25,885 nucleotides of DNA from Kipferlia bialata (taxonomy: Eukaryota > Fornicata): NCBI GenBank assembly GCA_003568945.1, contig BDIP01000009.1, forward strand, positions 6,991-32,875, read 5' to 3'. The translations under genes and the position numbers were made by a program. Below are positions 1 through 11,185 of this stretch, one piece after another (position 1 is the first letter of the stretch; each line of letters begins with the position of its first letter). Below the pieces are notes generated by a model. It had not been told where the DNA came from, made no database searches, and worked only from the letters and a program-made list of their open reading frames with translations.

Positions 1-76
1 TCTCTCTCTCTCCAACCATAGGGGATGCCCCACCTGACACACACCCTCCCTCTGTCGCAGCAGTAGAGGTCTCTAC

Positions 77-535
77 CTTTCTCGTGCATCTCCGTAGATA
101 CTCAAGTAATTTAGCGTGAAGGACACTTTCGTCGTCCTTCAGGGCTGCTGAGTTGGCGAATCCGTGGTACGAATCCTCAATAGATTGGAGGAGAGAGACC
201 ATGTGCTCGACACCGAGTGTCTCAGCCAATGAGAGGGGTGAATCGAACATCACCAGGCCCGCAATATCAAGCTCTGTCTCCACTCGAGTAGTGTATGGAT
301 CCTTCACAGGTATGTCCGTGACTCCCATTAACTCCTCTGCCCTCACTGTGTCTCCCCAATACGTCTCCAGGTCCACTGTGTCCAACCTCTGGCACGCAGT
401 CTTGTAACCGCGGTACTCACGACGACGGTACCTACTACGTAGATGGTGCCTCGCCCACTCTCCCTTGATGTCTTGCAATATGAAGCTTCTGCTTGTACCA
501 GCTGATGACTGGTCATGTGTCAATGAAGGTATGAC
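77..535 (-). CDS. Exon of an unrecognised protein-coding gene (partial)
   Basis: I see an open frame of 153 codons with no stop on the minus strand. It is bounded by a good acceptor at its high end (a block reading CTTACACAG just above 535) and a donor of the GTAGAG type at 76/77. Both boundaries are phase 0, so the exon is a complete in-frame cassette. The product is charged and helical, with a basic stretch RSRYRRREYRGY followed by an acidic, Leu-rich part (for example LAETLGVEHMVSLLQSIED). I do not recognise the family. The open frame also continues past the donor toward base 1, so the exon could extend to the window edge. No start or stop codon is visible, and the rest of the gene lies outside or in the unassigned DNA above it. 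The gene is probably real because codon use and splice signals match the well-supported genes here. Confidence 0.6.
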
Positions 536-591
536 CTGTGTAAGGTGGTGCATTGCGTGCATGTTACATGGATGAATATACTGTTCAAAGT

Positions 592-876
592 GAACAGATT
601 GGTTAATCGTGGACATGGTGCTACATCTTGGATTTACTGCCAAAAAGTGAACATATTGATACATTTGGAACATACTGGTACAGAGTGAGCAACATGGTAC
701 AAAGTGAACACATTGGTGCATCTTGAACACACTGTTACATTTCAAACATATTGATCCATTTTGAACATATTGGTACAAATTGAACATACTGGTATTAAGT
801 GAACGCACTGGTACATCTTGAACATATTGGTAAAGAGTGAACATATAGGTACAATGTGAACAGTCTGGTACATGAT
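592..876. repeat. 19-bp minisatellite, 15 copies
   Basis: Fifteen consecutive units start at 592, 611, 630, 649, 668 and so on every 19 bp to 858, with no length change although the units differ in sequence. The consensus is close to GAACATATTGGTACAAAGT. A weaker unit of 18 bp precedes it at 574. The strand has few stop-free frames and no splice signals that would make it coding. It lies 5' of the minus-strand exon at 77-535, so it is either in an upstream intron or in the intergenic space shared with the plus-strand gene at 1306. Confidence 0.9.
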
Positions 877-1305
877 AATCAAAGTGGTACTCGTCAGATA
901 GGTTATGATACATAACTGGTCATAGTGGTATATATAGGAACGTATATGTTATGATATTGTCAAATGTCACTCTATATAGTGATGAGAGATATATATGTGG
1001 GATACTAATACTAATAACTTTGTACTGACACTGGAGTGTATTGCAGTATGTGCGTGTATCTTGTGGTGACATATGATACCTGGCGACCTCGATCAGGATC
1101 TCTCTCCCTCCCTCTCCCTTTCTCTCTCTTTCTCTCTCTCTGACGTACTCTCCGCTGCATGTGTTTCACACCACAGCTGAATAGACAGTTGACTGTACCG
1201 TACAGTATGTACCTTTTTGTTCACTATCATCAATGTGACCCTTAATTCCCTCTCACGACAAGTCCTCTTTACCTCATTGTCTGTGCTTCTAGTGGTCCTG
1301 CTCGC
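877..1305. other. Non-coding interval with TC microsatellite
   Basis: No supported exon is seen here. The first part (877-1080) is AT-rich and carries degenerate traces of the preceding 19-bp repeat (repeated GGTAC/GGTAT words). A pyrimidine microsatellite made of TC, CCTC and CTTT words occupies about 1100-1142. The last 160 bp lie directly upstream of the probable start codon at 1306 and would hold its promoter or 5' UTR. An acceptor-like TTCTAG at about 1292 leaves open an upstream non-coding exon. Confidence 0.6.
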
Positions 1306-2407
1306 ATGCGTGCACGGGTCATTTCTGACTCCGAGGAGAGCTCGGATAGTGGAGTGCCTCCTCCTGTTTTTTCTGAGGAAGGGGGGGTCGTTGAGGATGA
1401 GACTGTGGTGGAGGGTGATAAGCTCCCCTCTGGACCTGATGAGGGTGTGGAGGGGACACCATATGATGCAGTGTCGCAGCCTGAGGGTGTTGCTGTACAT
1501 GTTAGTGCTGGGGAGGGGCTCACATACAATGGGGAGGAGGGGGTCTGCTCGCAATCTGAGCATGCTGACGTAGACCCAGTCTCGCAGGAGGCAGAGGTCT
1601 CAATGTGTGGTGAGGACACACCTGTGTCCACATGTGATATGACACAGGATGGGGTGGACGGTGATGTACCCGCCTGTGTACCTGATGGGGGTGCGGAGGC
1701 AGTCTCGCAGGAGGCAGAGGTCTCAGTGTGTGATGGCATGCCTGTGTCCACCGGTGATATGGCACAGGATGAGGGCGGCGTGGAGGGGGGTGAGGAGTGC
1801 AGCTTCTCTCCCTCTCAGCCTGGGTCTGCACCTCCGCTTCTGCAGCTGGGGACGGCCCCCTTGTCTCAGTACTCCCAGGCGAGTCTACATGTATACACGT
1901 ATATATATATATATATATACATCATGTATATATACATGTATGATTATAATATACTTGTACCTATATATCTCTAGTGAGTGTATATATATATGGCTCAGTG
2001 TACATATAGTCTTACTCTAGAACAGTCAGAAGGTACCGACGGTGTATGTCCCAACTCTGGTTCCACCACTAGGGTGGGGTGACGTCTTGGCTGTTGACGG
2101 TATGAAGCCAACTACTGTCAGGGTTGGGTACACACTGTTCGCCACGGTATGTTCGATATAGTATCATGTATTCTTGTGTTGGTTTCAGAGCAGCTGGCTT
2201 CACTGTTTCATTTCAGGTTGTCCACGTGTACAAGTTACGTCCTCTAACTGATGGGAGGTATCTGGCCAACTTTGTAGTCAGAGATGAGTATGGCGTTGAT
2301 ATCAAGGTAAGATATACTTATGACATCTACCACTGCCCCCCCCCCCCCCCCCCCCCCCACCCCCCCCCCCCCCCTTTCAGATGGGGCCAATGGATACATA
2401 CAAGTGA
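1306..2407 (+). CDS. Acidic disordered protein of unknown function, four-exon model
   Basis: Exons: 1306-1890, 2021-2146, 2217-2306 and probably 2381-2407, all joined in phase 0, giving about 275 residues. The start is the ATG of MRARVISDSEESSDSG, a typical acidic Ser-rich N-terminus. Residues 1-195 are rich in Glu, Asp, Ser, Val and Pro and carry two copies of a 41-codon repeat. The next two exons are more globular (GWGDVLAVDGMKPTTVRVGY; LTDGRYLANFVVRDEYGVDI). Donors are GTATAC, GTATGT and GTAAGA; acceptors are CTTACTCTAG, TTCATTTCAG and CCCTTTCAG. The last exon follows a C38 tract interrupted by one A and codes for only eight residues before TGA, so the 3' end is uncertain. I do not recognise a family. 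The gene runs tail-to-tail into the UBR-type gene. Confidence 0.6.
1577..1770 (+). repeat. Two-copy 41-codon repeat inside the acidic protein
   Basis: The stretch beginning at 1577 is repeated from 1700, an offset of 123 bp or exactly 41 codons. Both copies translate to VSQEAEVS followed by a PVST-DM-QD motif, and differ by several substitutions and a small length change. The offset keeps the frame, which supports the reading frame chosen for the gene. Confidence 0.8.
2336..2374. repeat. Poly-C tract, C23-A-C15
   Basis: A 39-bp C run interrupted by one A lies just before the acceptor-like CTTTCAG at 2374-2380. It sits in the last intron of the plus-strand gene. It may be a true intronic poly-C tract, like several shorter ones in this window, or an assembly patch; its length is at the limit of what short reads can resolve. 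Confidence 0.85.
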
Positions 2408-2464
2408 AGTGGCAAGGAAGCATCAGAGAGTTATGGCAACAAACAGAACACTGTGGCATGGTAC

Positions 2465-2877
2465 CTGTGCAGTGTGACAAGTGGTGGTGTATGGCCGAGT
2501 AGACACAGTTGGTGGGTGCCCTGTCCCCTATCTGCACACTGCCACACCCCAGGTTGATACACACACCCTGGCCGCAGAACAGACACAGGGCCTTGGCCTC
2601 GTGACAGGTGGTGCACAGGTGGGACTGGGGTGGGGCATGGAATATAGATAAAGTCTGCATGGGAGGTAGAGACACACTGATGTACCACACTGATGCATCT
2701 TCTATATATATATCTACCCCCACCTTTGAATAGTCGATGGCTGCCAGGGATGTGTTGAAGGGTAGACCCTTGAGGATACCGAGGGGTGCAGACACAGGGC
2801 TGTCCGGGTGTGCAGACAGGTATAGGTGGGGTCTGGACAGCATGGTCACCAGGGGGGAGAGGGTGTCACCTCCGCCA
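2465..2877 (-). other. C-terminal UBR autoinhibitory (UAIN-type) Cys/His domain, incomplete
   Basis: Exon 2724-2877 encodes the leader with LKGLPFNTSLAAIDYSK, resembling the L--LP--Y--L element before the domain in UBR1. Exon 2465-2624 encodes LCTTCHEAKALCLFCGQGVC and then NCVYSAIHHHLSHCTG, which matches the C-x2-C, LCL-CG--C and C--H---CG pattern of the family. The part that normally follows (a GIFL-like strand, then DYGE and RG-PL motifs) is absent: the exon ends at a GTACC donor and no convincing next exon lies between it and the plus-strand gene. Confidence 0.78.
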
Positions 2878-5800
2878 CTGAAGGTCAGAGGGGATAAGCA
2901 TTGTTAGGGTGAAAACACAATACATAGGTGTACACACATTAGAGACACAGTTCTGTACCTCGCCTCAAGGATCGCCCTTATGTCGGGTCTGCTCTGCTGT
3001 ATGTGGGTCTGCATGGAGTGCTCTGTCCTGAAGAGAGGGGTCGAGTCCAGCCCCGTCTGGGCAGCCTTGAGAGAGCAGTATAGCACAGTCTCTAGGCCTA
3101 CAACACGGGAGGTGCGGGCCAGGTTGGCCACCTGGGGTGGGGGACACTAATAGACAGAACATGAATATGCACACACAATAAAAAATTACATATACATCCA
3201 CCTCCCCCCACCTTCTCGAGCAGGGCATGTGCCATGGGCAGTGCCTCTGGGGCCAGGGGGTTGATGAAGGGGGCAGTGCCCACAGCAGCATCCACCAGGA
3301 CCAGACGGCAGTAGGCAACGGCAGCCGCAACAGGGTCCTGAAATGAGGATCAAAGTATAGAGTAGGATGCATGATATACAGTATAGATGAACATAGATAC
3401 AATGAATAATGCATGTGTCACTAGAGTATGAATGGATATCTCTCTCCCACTCACCGTCTGGGTACTAGCCGCTGTGAAGAGAGACGACTTGAGGGAGAGC
3501 ACAAACTGTCCCCTGGGGTAAGGTGAGATATAAAGAGAGACAGGCTAAGCCTCCACCAGTCAAACACTTCAACATACTAGATACTAGATACACACGTGTT
3601 GTAGACATCCTCCCATACCTGACTGTGGGGCATGTGATGATCTTGAGGGCTGCCCCGACAGCGGACACCATGTGAGAAGTGAGCACAGTCAGTCTGGGGG
3701 TTATGGTGAAGTGGAGATGTGTATGTGATGTGTGTAAGGGTGTACCTTCCGAGCACTGACGCTGCCCTGTTAACGGCCTCTCCCTGCTCCACCCCGTCTG
3801 AGGGGGAGAGGGGCACGGTGGACTGGGGTGAGGGGGAGGAGGGGTTTTGATAGATGAACACTCACACTAAACATACACTAATACACATGCTGTCATTGAG
3901 GATGTGGGTATATGTGACATGTATATTAATGGACATCTTGGTGACATGCATCGTATACTCCTCACTGTACCTGGCAGGCCGTGAGTATGGAGTAGAGACA
4001 CGAGTCCAGACCCACAATCATGAGGAGGGGGAGGCGACGGGTAGGGTCGTCCATAGCCCTAGGGGTCAGAGAGGGGGGCACATACTCATATATATACAAT
4101 ACACCGCACCTCATTGATATCTGTGCCACTGTGTGTCCTGGGACAGGTGCCCCTGTGAGTCTACAGGTCAGGAGCTTGGCCAGGGTGGACACTGCGTCTT
4201 GGGGTGTGGGGTGGGTGGGCAGGATGAGGGTGGCCCTGCCTCTGCACAGGGGGCAGATCATCTGGGTGGACTGGGGTGAGGGTACTAGTGGCATAGACAA
4301 TGTGGGATGCTTGGCAAACATAGAAACAAGAGAACACACACTTCTACAGTGCATACCCCCACCTGGTCCTTGAGTGTCTTGGCACACTCGCAGTGGATGT
4401 GGTGGCCACACGAACTGAGAAGGAGGTTGGACTGCTTGAGGAACACAGCTGGGGGTGAGGGGGGATACTGTATGATATTATCTAAAAATCTCCAGTAGAA
4501 GCGGATGTATACTCTGTATCTATATATCTATAGACATATATACCTGGCTGTATCATGCTGTCCATGGGTGTGTCTAACATCTATATATATATCCATCTAT
4601 CTATATATCTATGTATACACATATACATATATACCTGGCTGTATCATGCTGTCCATGGGTGTGTCTGGGACAGATGGGTCGAGGAGGTACTTGCTGTTGC
4701 CATCGCAGAAGGCAGACACAGGGAACACACCCTCGGGGGCTATGCGGTACACAAGACCTAGGGTGAGAAGAGTAAACAACAGGGTCCAAATAGAGTATAT
4801 GGTATACACACACAAACACACACATATATATACCTGGGTCTGTCTGTCCGAAGTACAGCTGCCTGGCCGTGTATGCGGCAGGCCCCTTCGTAGTGAGCAC
4901 GTCCTGCCCAGCCTTGTCCAGGACACTGCCTAGGGGGTTAGTACATTACAGTGTATATGCACCGGCAGCACTTGCCCCCAATCATGCGTCCACCCCTACC
5001 TATAATGGAGCTGTTGGCAGCTGGCACTGCATAGTCCAGCCCGGACAGGAGAGAGGAGTACGTCACGGTGAACAGCATGCCCACTGGCTTAGGGGCAGGG
5101 GGTGAGTGGGGGGCAGTATCCAGGGAGGGACTCACAGGCATGGTCTCCTGGGGGGGTCAGGAGACATGCATACGCACATATATCTGCTATACTTCCTGTA
5201 ATACACAAATATATGTAGAGAGAGAGACATACACCCACCTGGCATGCCGGGCACACTGCCTTTGGCCCCTCTGCCTCCTCCGAGTCATCCCCCTGGGCCA
5301 TCTCCTCGGCCCACCTGGGGGGTGAGGGACAAATATCATTATACCGAGTCGGAGAGATGAGGAAGTACACGGCCGTTAATGTAGATACATGCATATTTAC
5401 ACAGCCGTACTTGCTCTTTGCATTGGATGTGAGTCCCTTCATCATGGCGAGTGCCCTGGCATGTGCCTGTGTCCTCATGGAGAGGGCACGCTCATCATCG
5501 ACACCGGTGCGGAGACCGCCTGAGGGTAAGGGGGGTAATAATACAATAGTACAAGAAACACATGTGCTTCACATACCTATGCACTCAGCCGCAGAGGGAG
5601 AGAGAGAGGAGACGGCGCTCATGAGGTGGGAGACCCAGGCACCTGTGAAGAAGGGGAGACGCTCCTAGGGTGAGAGGGAGGACGATAGATCAATATCAAT
5701 ATCAATACAGACACAGGCACATACACAGACACCCCCACCTTGGATAGGTTGAGCAGTCTGCCCAGGATGGACCTGAGGGTGACCTCGGACAGGGGGTCTC

Positions 5801-8800
5801 TCTCTCTCTCCCCCTCTGCCTCTGCCCCTGGTCCCTCCCTGACCCCATACACCCCTGTGTCCAGCATCTCGTCTATGGGGGTGATGCCGGGGAAGGGCCA
5901 CTCAAGGCCATTCTGCACTGACCTAGCGGCCTCGGTGGCTAAGGGGTGAGGGGTGGAATGTGGGTATTCATATATGGTATATCACTAGTGGACAAGCATG
6001 ATGCGATGCGTACCTATTGTGAGCACCCTGAGTGCAGACATGAATGCATCACTGGACAGGTGGGGGGTGTCTGTGACCCATAGGTACAGGGTCATGACAG
6101 CAGTGAGCACAGAGTCAGGCAGACAGGCCAGGGCCACACGGCTGCACACCTGGGGTCAGACTAGGGTATGATCACACACCGAATGGTTCCTCAATCAGTA
6201 TATACTCTATTTTACATCCCCCCCACCTTTCCCTCCGGTGTCCCTGGGCTAGGGGCAGGTAGGGACAGGACGGATGGGGGGATCTGCACTGTCTTCCCTA
6301 GTCTCTCTAGGAGGGTCTTGAACAGATCCTGGGGTGAGGGATGGACATAGTCAGTGGCATATCCAACAAACACATACACACCTGTGTGTTGCTGATGGTG
6401 TTGCCCCAGCAGGGTATGGTTCTGAGTGCCTCCTCTCTCAGACGGAACTGGCCTGGGGGTGGGGGGGGGGGAGGGGGACAGTAGTATGAACATAATGACA
6501 TATACACCAGTATACTCGGTACCTGGCTCCTGCTTGACACTGGGCACGTGGTCTACATGTCTAAGCACAGCGGATGATGAGTCGAAGAAGCGCATGGAAG
6601 AGAAGATGCTGCCGATGGACTGAGGGTGAGGTGGGAGGAGGGCTGGTAAATACAGGAGTATAGCTGTATTCACAGTACAGCCCACACTGCGTGTGAACAA
6701 TGTAGCCCATACCCCGTAGACCACCGACGGTGCCACCCCCCCCTTGGCCAGTATGCCGTGGAGGATGGAGACCATCACAGACTCGGGGTCAGCAGGGTCA
6801 GTCCCAGTCTCAACCACGTTAAGCAGGAGACGCAGGGCAATCGAGAAGAGGGGGCCGTATCTGTCGGAGTCCTCAGGACAGTCCTTCTGGGGGGGTCAGA
6901 TACAAGGCACAGGGGAGAGGGATTCAACACTGGTGCACGGTGAGAGGGTATATATAGAGGGTGTGGTGACTGTACCTGCTCCACGAACTTCCTCTCCCCT
7001 GCCCACATGACCCCAGTCTCCTGAAGAAGGGCACGCACCACAGACCTGGGGTGAGGAATGATACTGATACGTAGCATGGATGAGGAAGTGCACATGAATG
7101 GATATAGGATATATTCACACCCCACCCCCCCTCACCTTGGGCTTATCCTGGCCATGTGCTGTATGAGGCTGATGTTGTAGCACGATATGTACACCATGGA
7201 CGAGGCGTAGGACTGGTTCGAGAAGGTGAGGTGCTCAGAGACAAACTCCTGGGGACGGCCGTTCCTGACGTAGTACCGCAGCCTCACCATGTGGCCCATG
7301 ATCATCTCCCTGGGGTGAGGGGTGAGGGGTGGGGGGACACTATAATACATCACCAGATTCTCTTCTCATATGTATATGTATACCCACCTCATGGGGTGCA
7401 GGGCCACCAGCATTGGCACAGGTGACTCCTCGAGGGAATCAACGTCACACTGCACAAGGGACGCTGAGCACAGGGCCTGGGGGTGGGGTAAACCGATAAG
7501 GTGTAGTATGGGATTGGAGCAGATAGTACCTCGAGTATAGCCCCTCCGTCGGCACTCTCGAACAGTGTCTTGCTGTCCATGCCGATGTGCACACAGGATG
7601 ACAGGAGCATAGAGAGGGTGCGGTGCAGGGGGAGGGGGTACTGGGGTAAGGTGAGTCAGAGGTATGGCGGGTATGGTGGGTAGCGACATGAATAGTACCT
7701 CATACAGATAGACCGAGTAGAGCTCTGGCTTGTCACCACCGTCAGTGGTCTGGAAGGAACTGGGGTAAGAAGGCGTGAGTTGTATAACACACGAGCGCAC
7801 ATAGTGTATACTAATGTACATACAACACACATACCCTGGGCAGTGCTGGCCGTGGGTAGCTGGCAGGAGCAGCCCGCTCTCCTTGTCATCGACTAGGAGG
7901 TCGGAGGTGAGCCTGGGTGAGAACAGATAGAGGTAGGTTTAGAAGACATCCTTCATGTATATCGGAAATACATCTTACTCTTATACAAATACAATCCCCC
8001 CCACCTCTGTGCCACCTCGTCGGGTGCTGACTGGGATATGGTGACCCTCCTCAGGTTACACAGCCAGTGCGACAGGAAGAGCAGGGTGGAACGGGTCACA
8101 CTGCGGTCAGAGAGAGGGCTAGAGGTGGTATGCACATAGACTCATGGCACATACCGTGTGTACACTGTGACAAGTTCCTGGGAGGGAGAGTTGGAGGGGG
8201 CGATGGTGCCATACTTGTAGGAGTATGCCTCCAGCCACTCGGGAGGGGGGGACAGGCCTAGCTTGGCAGCCTCACTGGGGGTGAGGGATACACGTTGATA
8301 CTCACTTTCACTTATGATTCATTGTCCATAAACAGAGGTGCCCACACCTGAACATTGGCAGCATTGAGTATCCGTACTCGTTGAGGCAGAACTGCTTCAA
8401 TACGGCAATGTCAGTGTCCTGGGACCTAGGGTCGGAGAGCGAGTGAAGAGAACCAAAGCTGTCTAAGACACTACACACTCCGGGTACCTGATGAAGGGTC
8501 CGCTCTTGAGTCTCCTGGACTCTGCTGACCCCTGTATCTGGTAGAGCATCCACATGAACAGGACCCACTGGCCTGGGGACCGGAGAAGGAGGTCCCTGGC
8601 GACCTAGGCATCAGTACATGTATGTACTCAGTATAGACATCCAAGCATCACAAGTTACCGGTAGCAATACCGATACAGACAGTATAGTCCTTGGCCTCCT
8701 TGAGCATACCTTGACGTTCTTGAGCAGGATGTACATCTCCAGTCTGGAGTAGACCAGGCTGGCTGGGGGGTGAGGGGGAGGAGAGGGTATGGCGGTAGGG

Positions 8801-11025
8801 GGAGACCTCTAGATGGATTTGGCGTATTCCACATATACATACACACCCACCTATCTGGCATGACTGCACTGCCTTGCCATCGATGGGTCTGGCCACTAGA
8901 GAGGCACGCTCGGTGGGGCTGTCACCCCTCCTCAGCAGCTTGTTCAGAAGGCCTGGGGGTTAGAGTGTTTATGTACCCTACGACACACCTATGACCATAC
9001 CTGCTCTGGGTGTCCCCCCTGCCCCTGGTCCGTCAGCCCCCTCTAGGCCGTTGATCAGGAAGTCCAGGGCATGCACCCCCCCCTGGCCGGATATGTGGCA
9101 GGGATACTCACAGTCAGACCTTGGTCAGAGGGGGGGGGGGGAGGGGGGTTCAATGTGTCTATATGTCTCAAGTATATACCAACCCACCTCTCGTCTGAGT
9201 ATGCACAGTGCACAAGAGCCTTGAGGTGCTGGCCAAACCTGGGGTCAGTATCTATGAATCATCAGGTGTATATTGCTGATCTGTTATCTCACCTGGTGCT
9301 CCCCTTCAGTGCGAAGGGTGAGGAGGGGGGTGGGAGGGGGACAGCGGCAGAGAGACAGTGGCCAAGGAGGGACATGGAGGCCAGAAGCTAGGGGGTGAGA
9401 GGGGAGGAAGAGGAAGATGGAGCTTCCACCACAAGAGAACCCACCTGTCCGTGCATGTCTGTCTCCCCTGCCCTGTATGCTATGCTACCCTCAGGCAGCA
9501 TCTGGAAGTAGAGGTCGGCTATCTTGACCAGACCGGGGTGGTACAGGCCTGGCAGTGAGGGAGAGGAATACTCATAGTGTGTGTCGATATTGAGAGTTGA
9601 CAATATCCAATCCATCCACACAACGTGTAACTGGACGTGTTGAGAGCATCCCATCCAACTACACAGAGAGTCACTTCTCCATCCGGGTCAGCATACATAC
9701 AGTCCCAATACTATATATACATGTGTGCCAACCTGACTTGGTCCCCAGCCCCCCTGGGCCACTGAAGGCATCGAGCAGCTGGGCAGTGTGGTTGCCTGAA
9801 GGGTTAATGGGAAGAGGTAACGGCAATGCATGTGGATTAAAGTATCTAGGGACCACATTCACACATATCGTAAGCAACTAAGACGAGAGTCTTACTGCCA
9901 CGCACCCTGTGGGTTAGCCAGGAACTGCCTGACGCTGTTGGACACGTCAGGTGGGAGGTAGGTGGCTATGAGTGCTGACAGGAGGTGGGGTACATTGGCC
10001 CCGTACCAGTAGGCGAGGAAGCACTCGAAGTAGGGCTCAGTGACCTAGGGGGTTAGTAGTGGATACATGTATTTGCATACATATATATATGCACTGACTC
10101 TCCCACCCACGTACCATCTCGTATATGAACGACCCTATCCTCTTGAGGTTGTTGCTGAAGTTGAGTCTGAACATGACTGCTCCCATGGCCATGCCTGGGG
10201 GTGAGTGTTACAACGCACTATACTAACACTGTACACACTTGACCCTGACGTTGTACCATATACACTATCCTAGTTTTGAGAGTATTCTCACCTAGCGACT
10301 GCGTGGCCCTGCTGATGTCTGCGGCACAGTCCGTGGCATCGTTGGGAGGGGGAGACCCAGCTGGCACGAAGGACTGGATCAGCCCAGCAACCTCCTGAAG
10401 GGTGAGACACAGTATGGCACAATACATACCATCCCTACTACATACCTCGCAGTGGTATGGCTCTGTGAAGTGCACGTCCTGCTTGATCAACAGCTGGGCA
10501 AAGGTGGTGGTGGGGGTGACACGCCTGGAGGGTAGGGGGAGGTCTAGGGGTATTAGTATGCCATAGTATGCATGATGCATGTACACCCCCTACCTCGAGA
10601 GCACCAGCCCCATGATGTGTCTGAGGCAGTCTGAGCCCTTGATTGCCATGTCAACCATGCCAGACAGGTCAGGCCGCATACCCCTGCCAGACACCACGAT
10701 GCAGTGCACAGAGACAGACACACAGTAGGCAGCTAGCAGCACCTGGGGGTCAGTACTACGCAATGATTGAAGATAGGTACATACACACACGTCCTGTCCT
10801 TAGTACCTTTGCCTCCACACTGAGAGGCTCTCCATTCCTCATTGTCAGATCAGTGGGGTCATCATGAACAGTCAGACCTGAGGGGGAGAGAGGAGAGAGA
10901 GAGAGAGAGACTTATCATATCAGATGAGAGGGTGACCCCCACCTGTGTGGTTGGGGCAGAATCCCTCTGGAGACATGGTTGAACAGTCTCCACAGTCACA
11001 CTTGCCACCTGACACCTTGTAGTAT
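2465..11025 (-). CDS. UBR1: UBR1-type N-recognin E3 ubiquitin ligase, 46 exons, both ends incomplete
   Basis: An E3 ligase that would recognise N-degrons and ubiquitinate the substrate. Exons in transcript order: 10943-11025, 10807-10877, 10594-10742, 10446-10524, 10292-10394, 10115-10194, 9906-10044, 9733-9795, 9445-9548, 9293-9387, 9188-9238, 9001-9119, 8851-8952, 8710-8762, 8488-8603, 8348-8425, 8155-8274, 8005-8118, 7835-7912, 7699-7759, 7530-7640, 7388-7476, 7136-7309, 6976-7045, 6713-6886, 6523-6619, 6382-6452, 6227-6328, 6014-6149, 5739-5938, 5577-5664, 5411-5519, 5239-5314, 5000-5147, 4834-4929, 4635-4757, 4363-4448, 4110-4270, 3971-4058, 3746-3822, 3619-3693, 3455-3512, 3212-3337, 2959-3131, 2724-2877, 2465-2624. 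All phases agree and give 1,626 whole codons; UBR1 proteins are usually 1,700-1,950. Seen: half UBR box (GGKCDCGD, GFCPNH), a mid-region LPLHR and VRNG typical of N-recognins, a split RING-H2 and the C-terminal Cys/His domain. The first UBR-box exon(s) and the last C-terminal exon are missing. Paralogue (UBR1/2/3) is not resolved, so the symbol names the family type. Confidence 0.88.
4110..5314 (-). other. RING-H2 domain of the UBR-type ligase, spread over six exons
   Basis: The first Cys pair is VCPACQ at the end of exon 5239-5314. After a family-typical long insertion (5000-5147, 4834-4929, 4635-4757; including GMLFTVTYSSLL), the core follows as SCGHHIHCECAK in 4363-4448 and MICPLCRGRATLILP in 4110-4270. 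The order C-x2-C ... C-x-H-x2-H-x2-C ... C-x2-C is that of the UBR1/UBR2 RING-H2 that recruits the E2. No zinc ligand is missing, so the domain looks active. Confidence 0.88.
4534..4666 (-). repeat. Exon-edge echo: 42-bp duplication of exon end and donor
   Basis: Bases 4625-4666 hold the last 32 bp of UBR-gene exon 4635-4757 plus the first 10 bp of its intron. The same 42 bp occur without a mismatch at 4534-4575, 91 bp further into the intron, including the GTATATAT donor. The flanking DNA on both sides is AT-rich and only loosely similar. Use of the distal donor would add 91 bp and shift the frame. Confidence 0.9.
10943..11025 (-). other. UBR box, C-terminal half (N-degron binding)
   Basis: This exon reads YYKVSGGKCDCGD followed by GFCPNHTG. 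It matches the second half of the UBR zinc finger, whose usual form is GG-CDCGD, a short spacer, then GFC--H. The two Asp of CDCGD that contact a basic N-terminal residue in known UBR boxes are present. The first half (the Cys pairs and HRGH-like motif) should be encoded just upstream, but that side runs straight into the homopolymer block at 11047. The exon needs two bases from the preceding exon, so an upstream exon ending in phase 2 must exist. Confidence 0.88.
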
Positions 11026-11046
11026 CTGAGGGGTGAGGGAGAGATA

Positions 11047-11088
<42 letters not shown>

Positions 11089-11127
11089 CCCCCCCCCCCG
11101 GGGGGGGGGGGGGGGGGGGGGGGGGGG
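11047..11127. other. Homopolymer block G40-A-C12-G28, probable assembly junction
   Basis: The block is 40 G, one A, 12 C, then 28 G. On its high side lies the intron following UTP25 exon 11186-12351; on its low side lies the acceptor (CTCACCCCTCAG) of the UBR-box exon. The flanking exons belong to unrelated proteins, each missing the neighbouring half. Splicing across it would join phase 0 to an exon that needs two upstream bases, which soon meets a stop. The simplest reading is a false join through low-complexity sequence rather than a natural locus. Confidence 0.75.
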
Positions 11128-11185
11128 TAGGAGCGGGCAGAATGTATATATACTATATATATACTATACTATATAAACCACATAC

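Noticed and set aside
1093-1831. Minus-strand open frames opposite the acidic protein
   Set aside because: They are shadows of the plus-strand exon 1306-1890: low-complexity Ser/Pro/His translations with no splice signals of their own.
2244-2464. Direct reading of the last UBR exon onward through the poly-G (minus) tract as the protein's C-terminus
   Set aside because: It needs translation of a homopolymer as a long Gly run and matches nothing known in the domain; a GTACC donor ends the exon first.
11047-11127. G-quadruplex or functional G-tract
   Set aside because: The pure homopolymers with an embedded C12 and the broken genes on both sides point to an assembly artefact.
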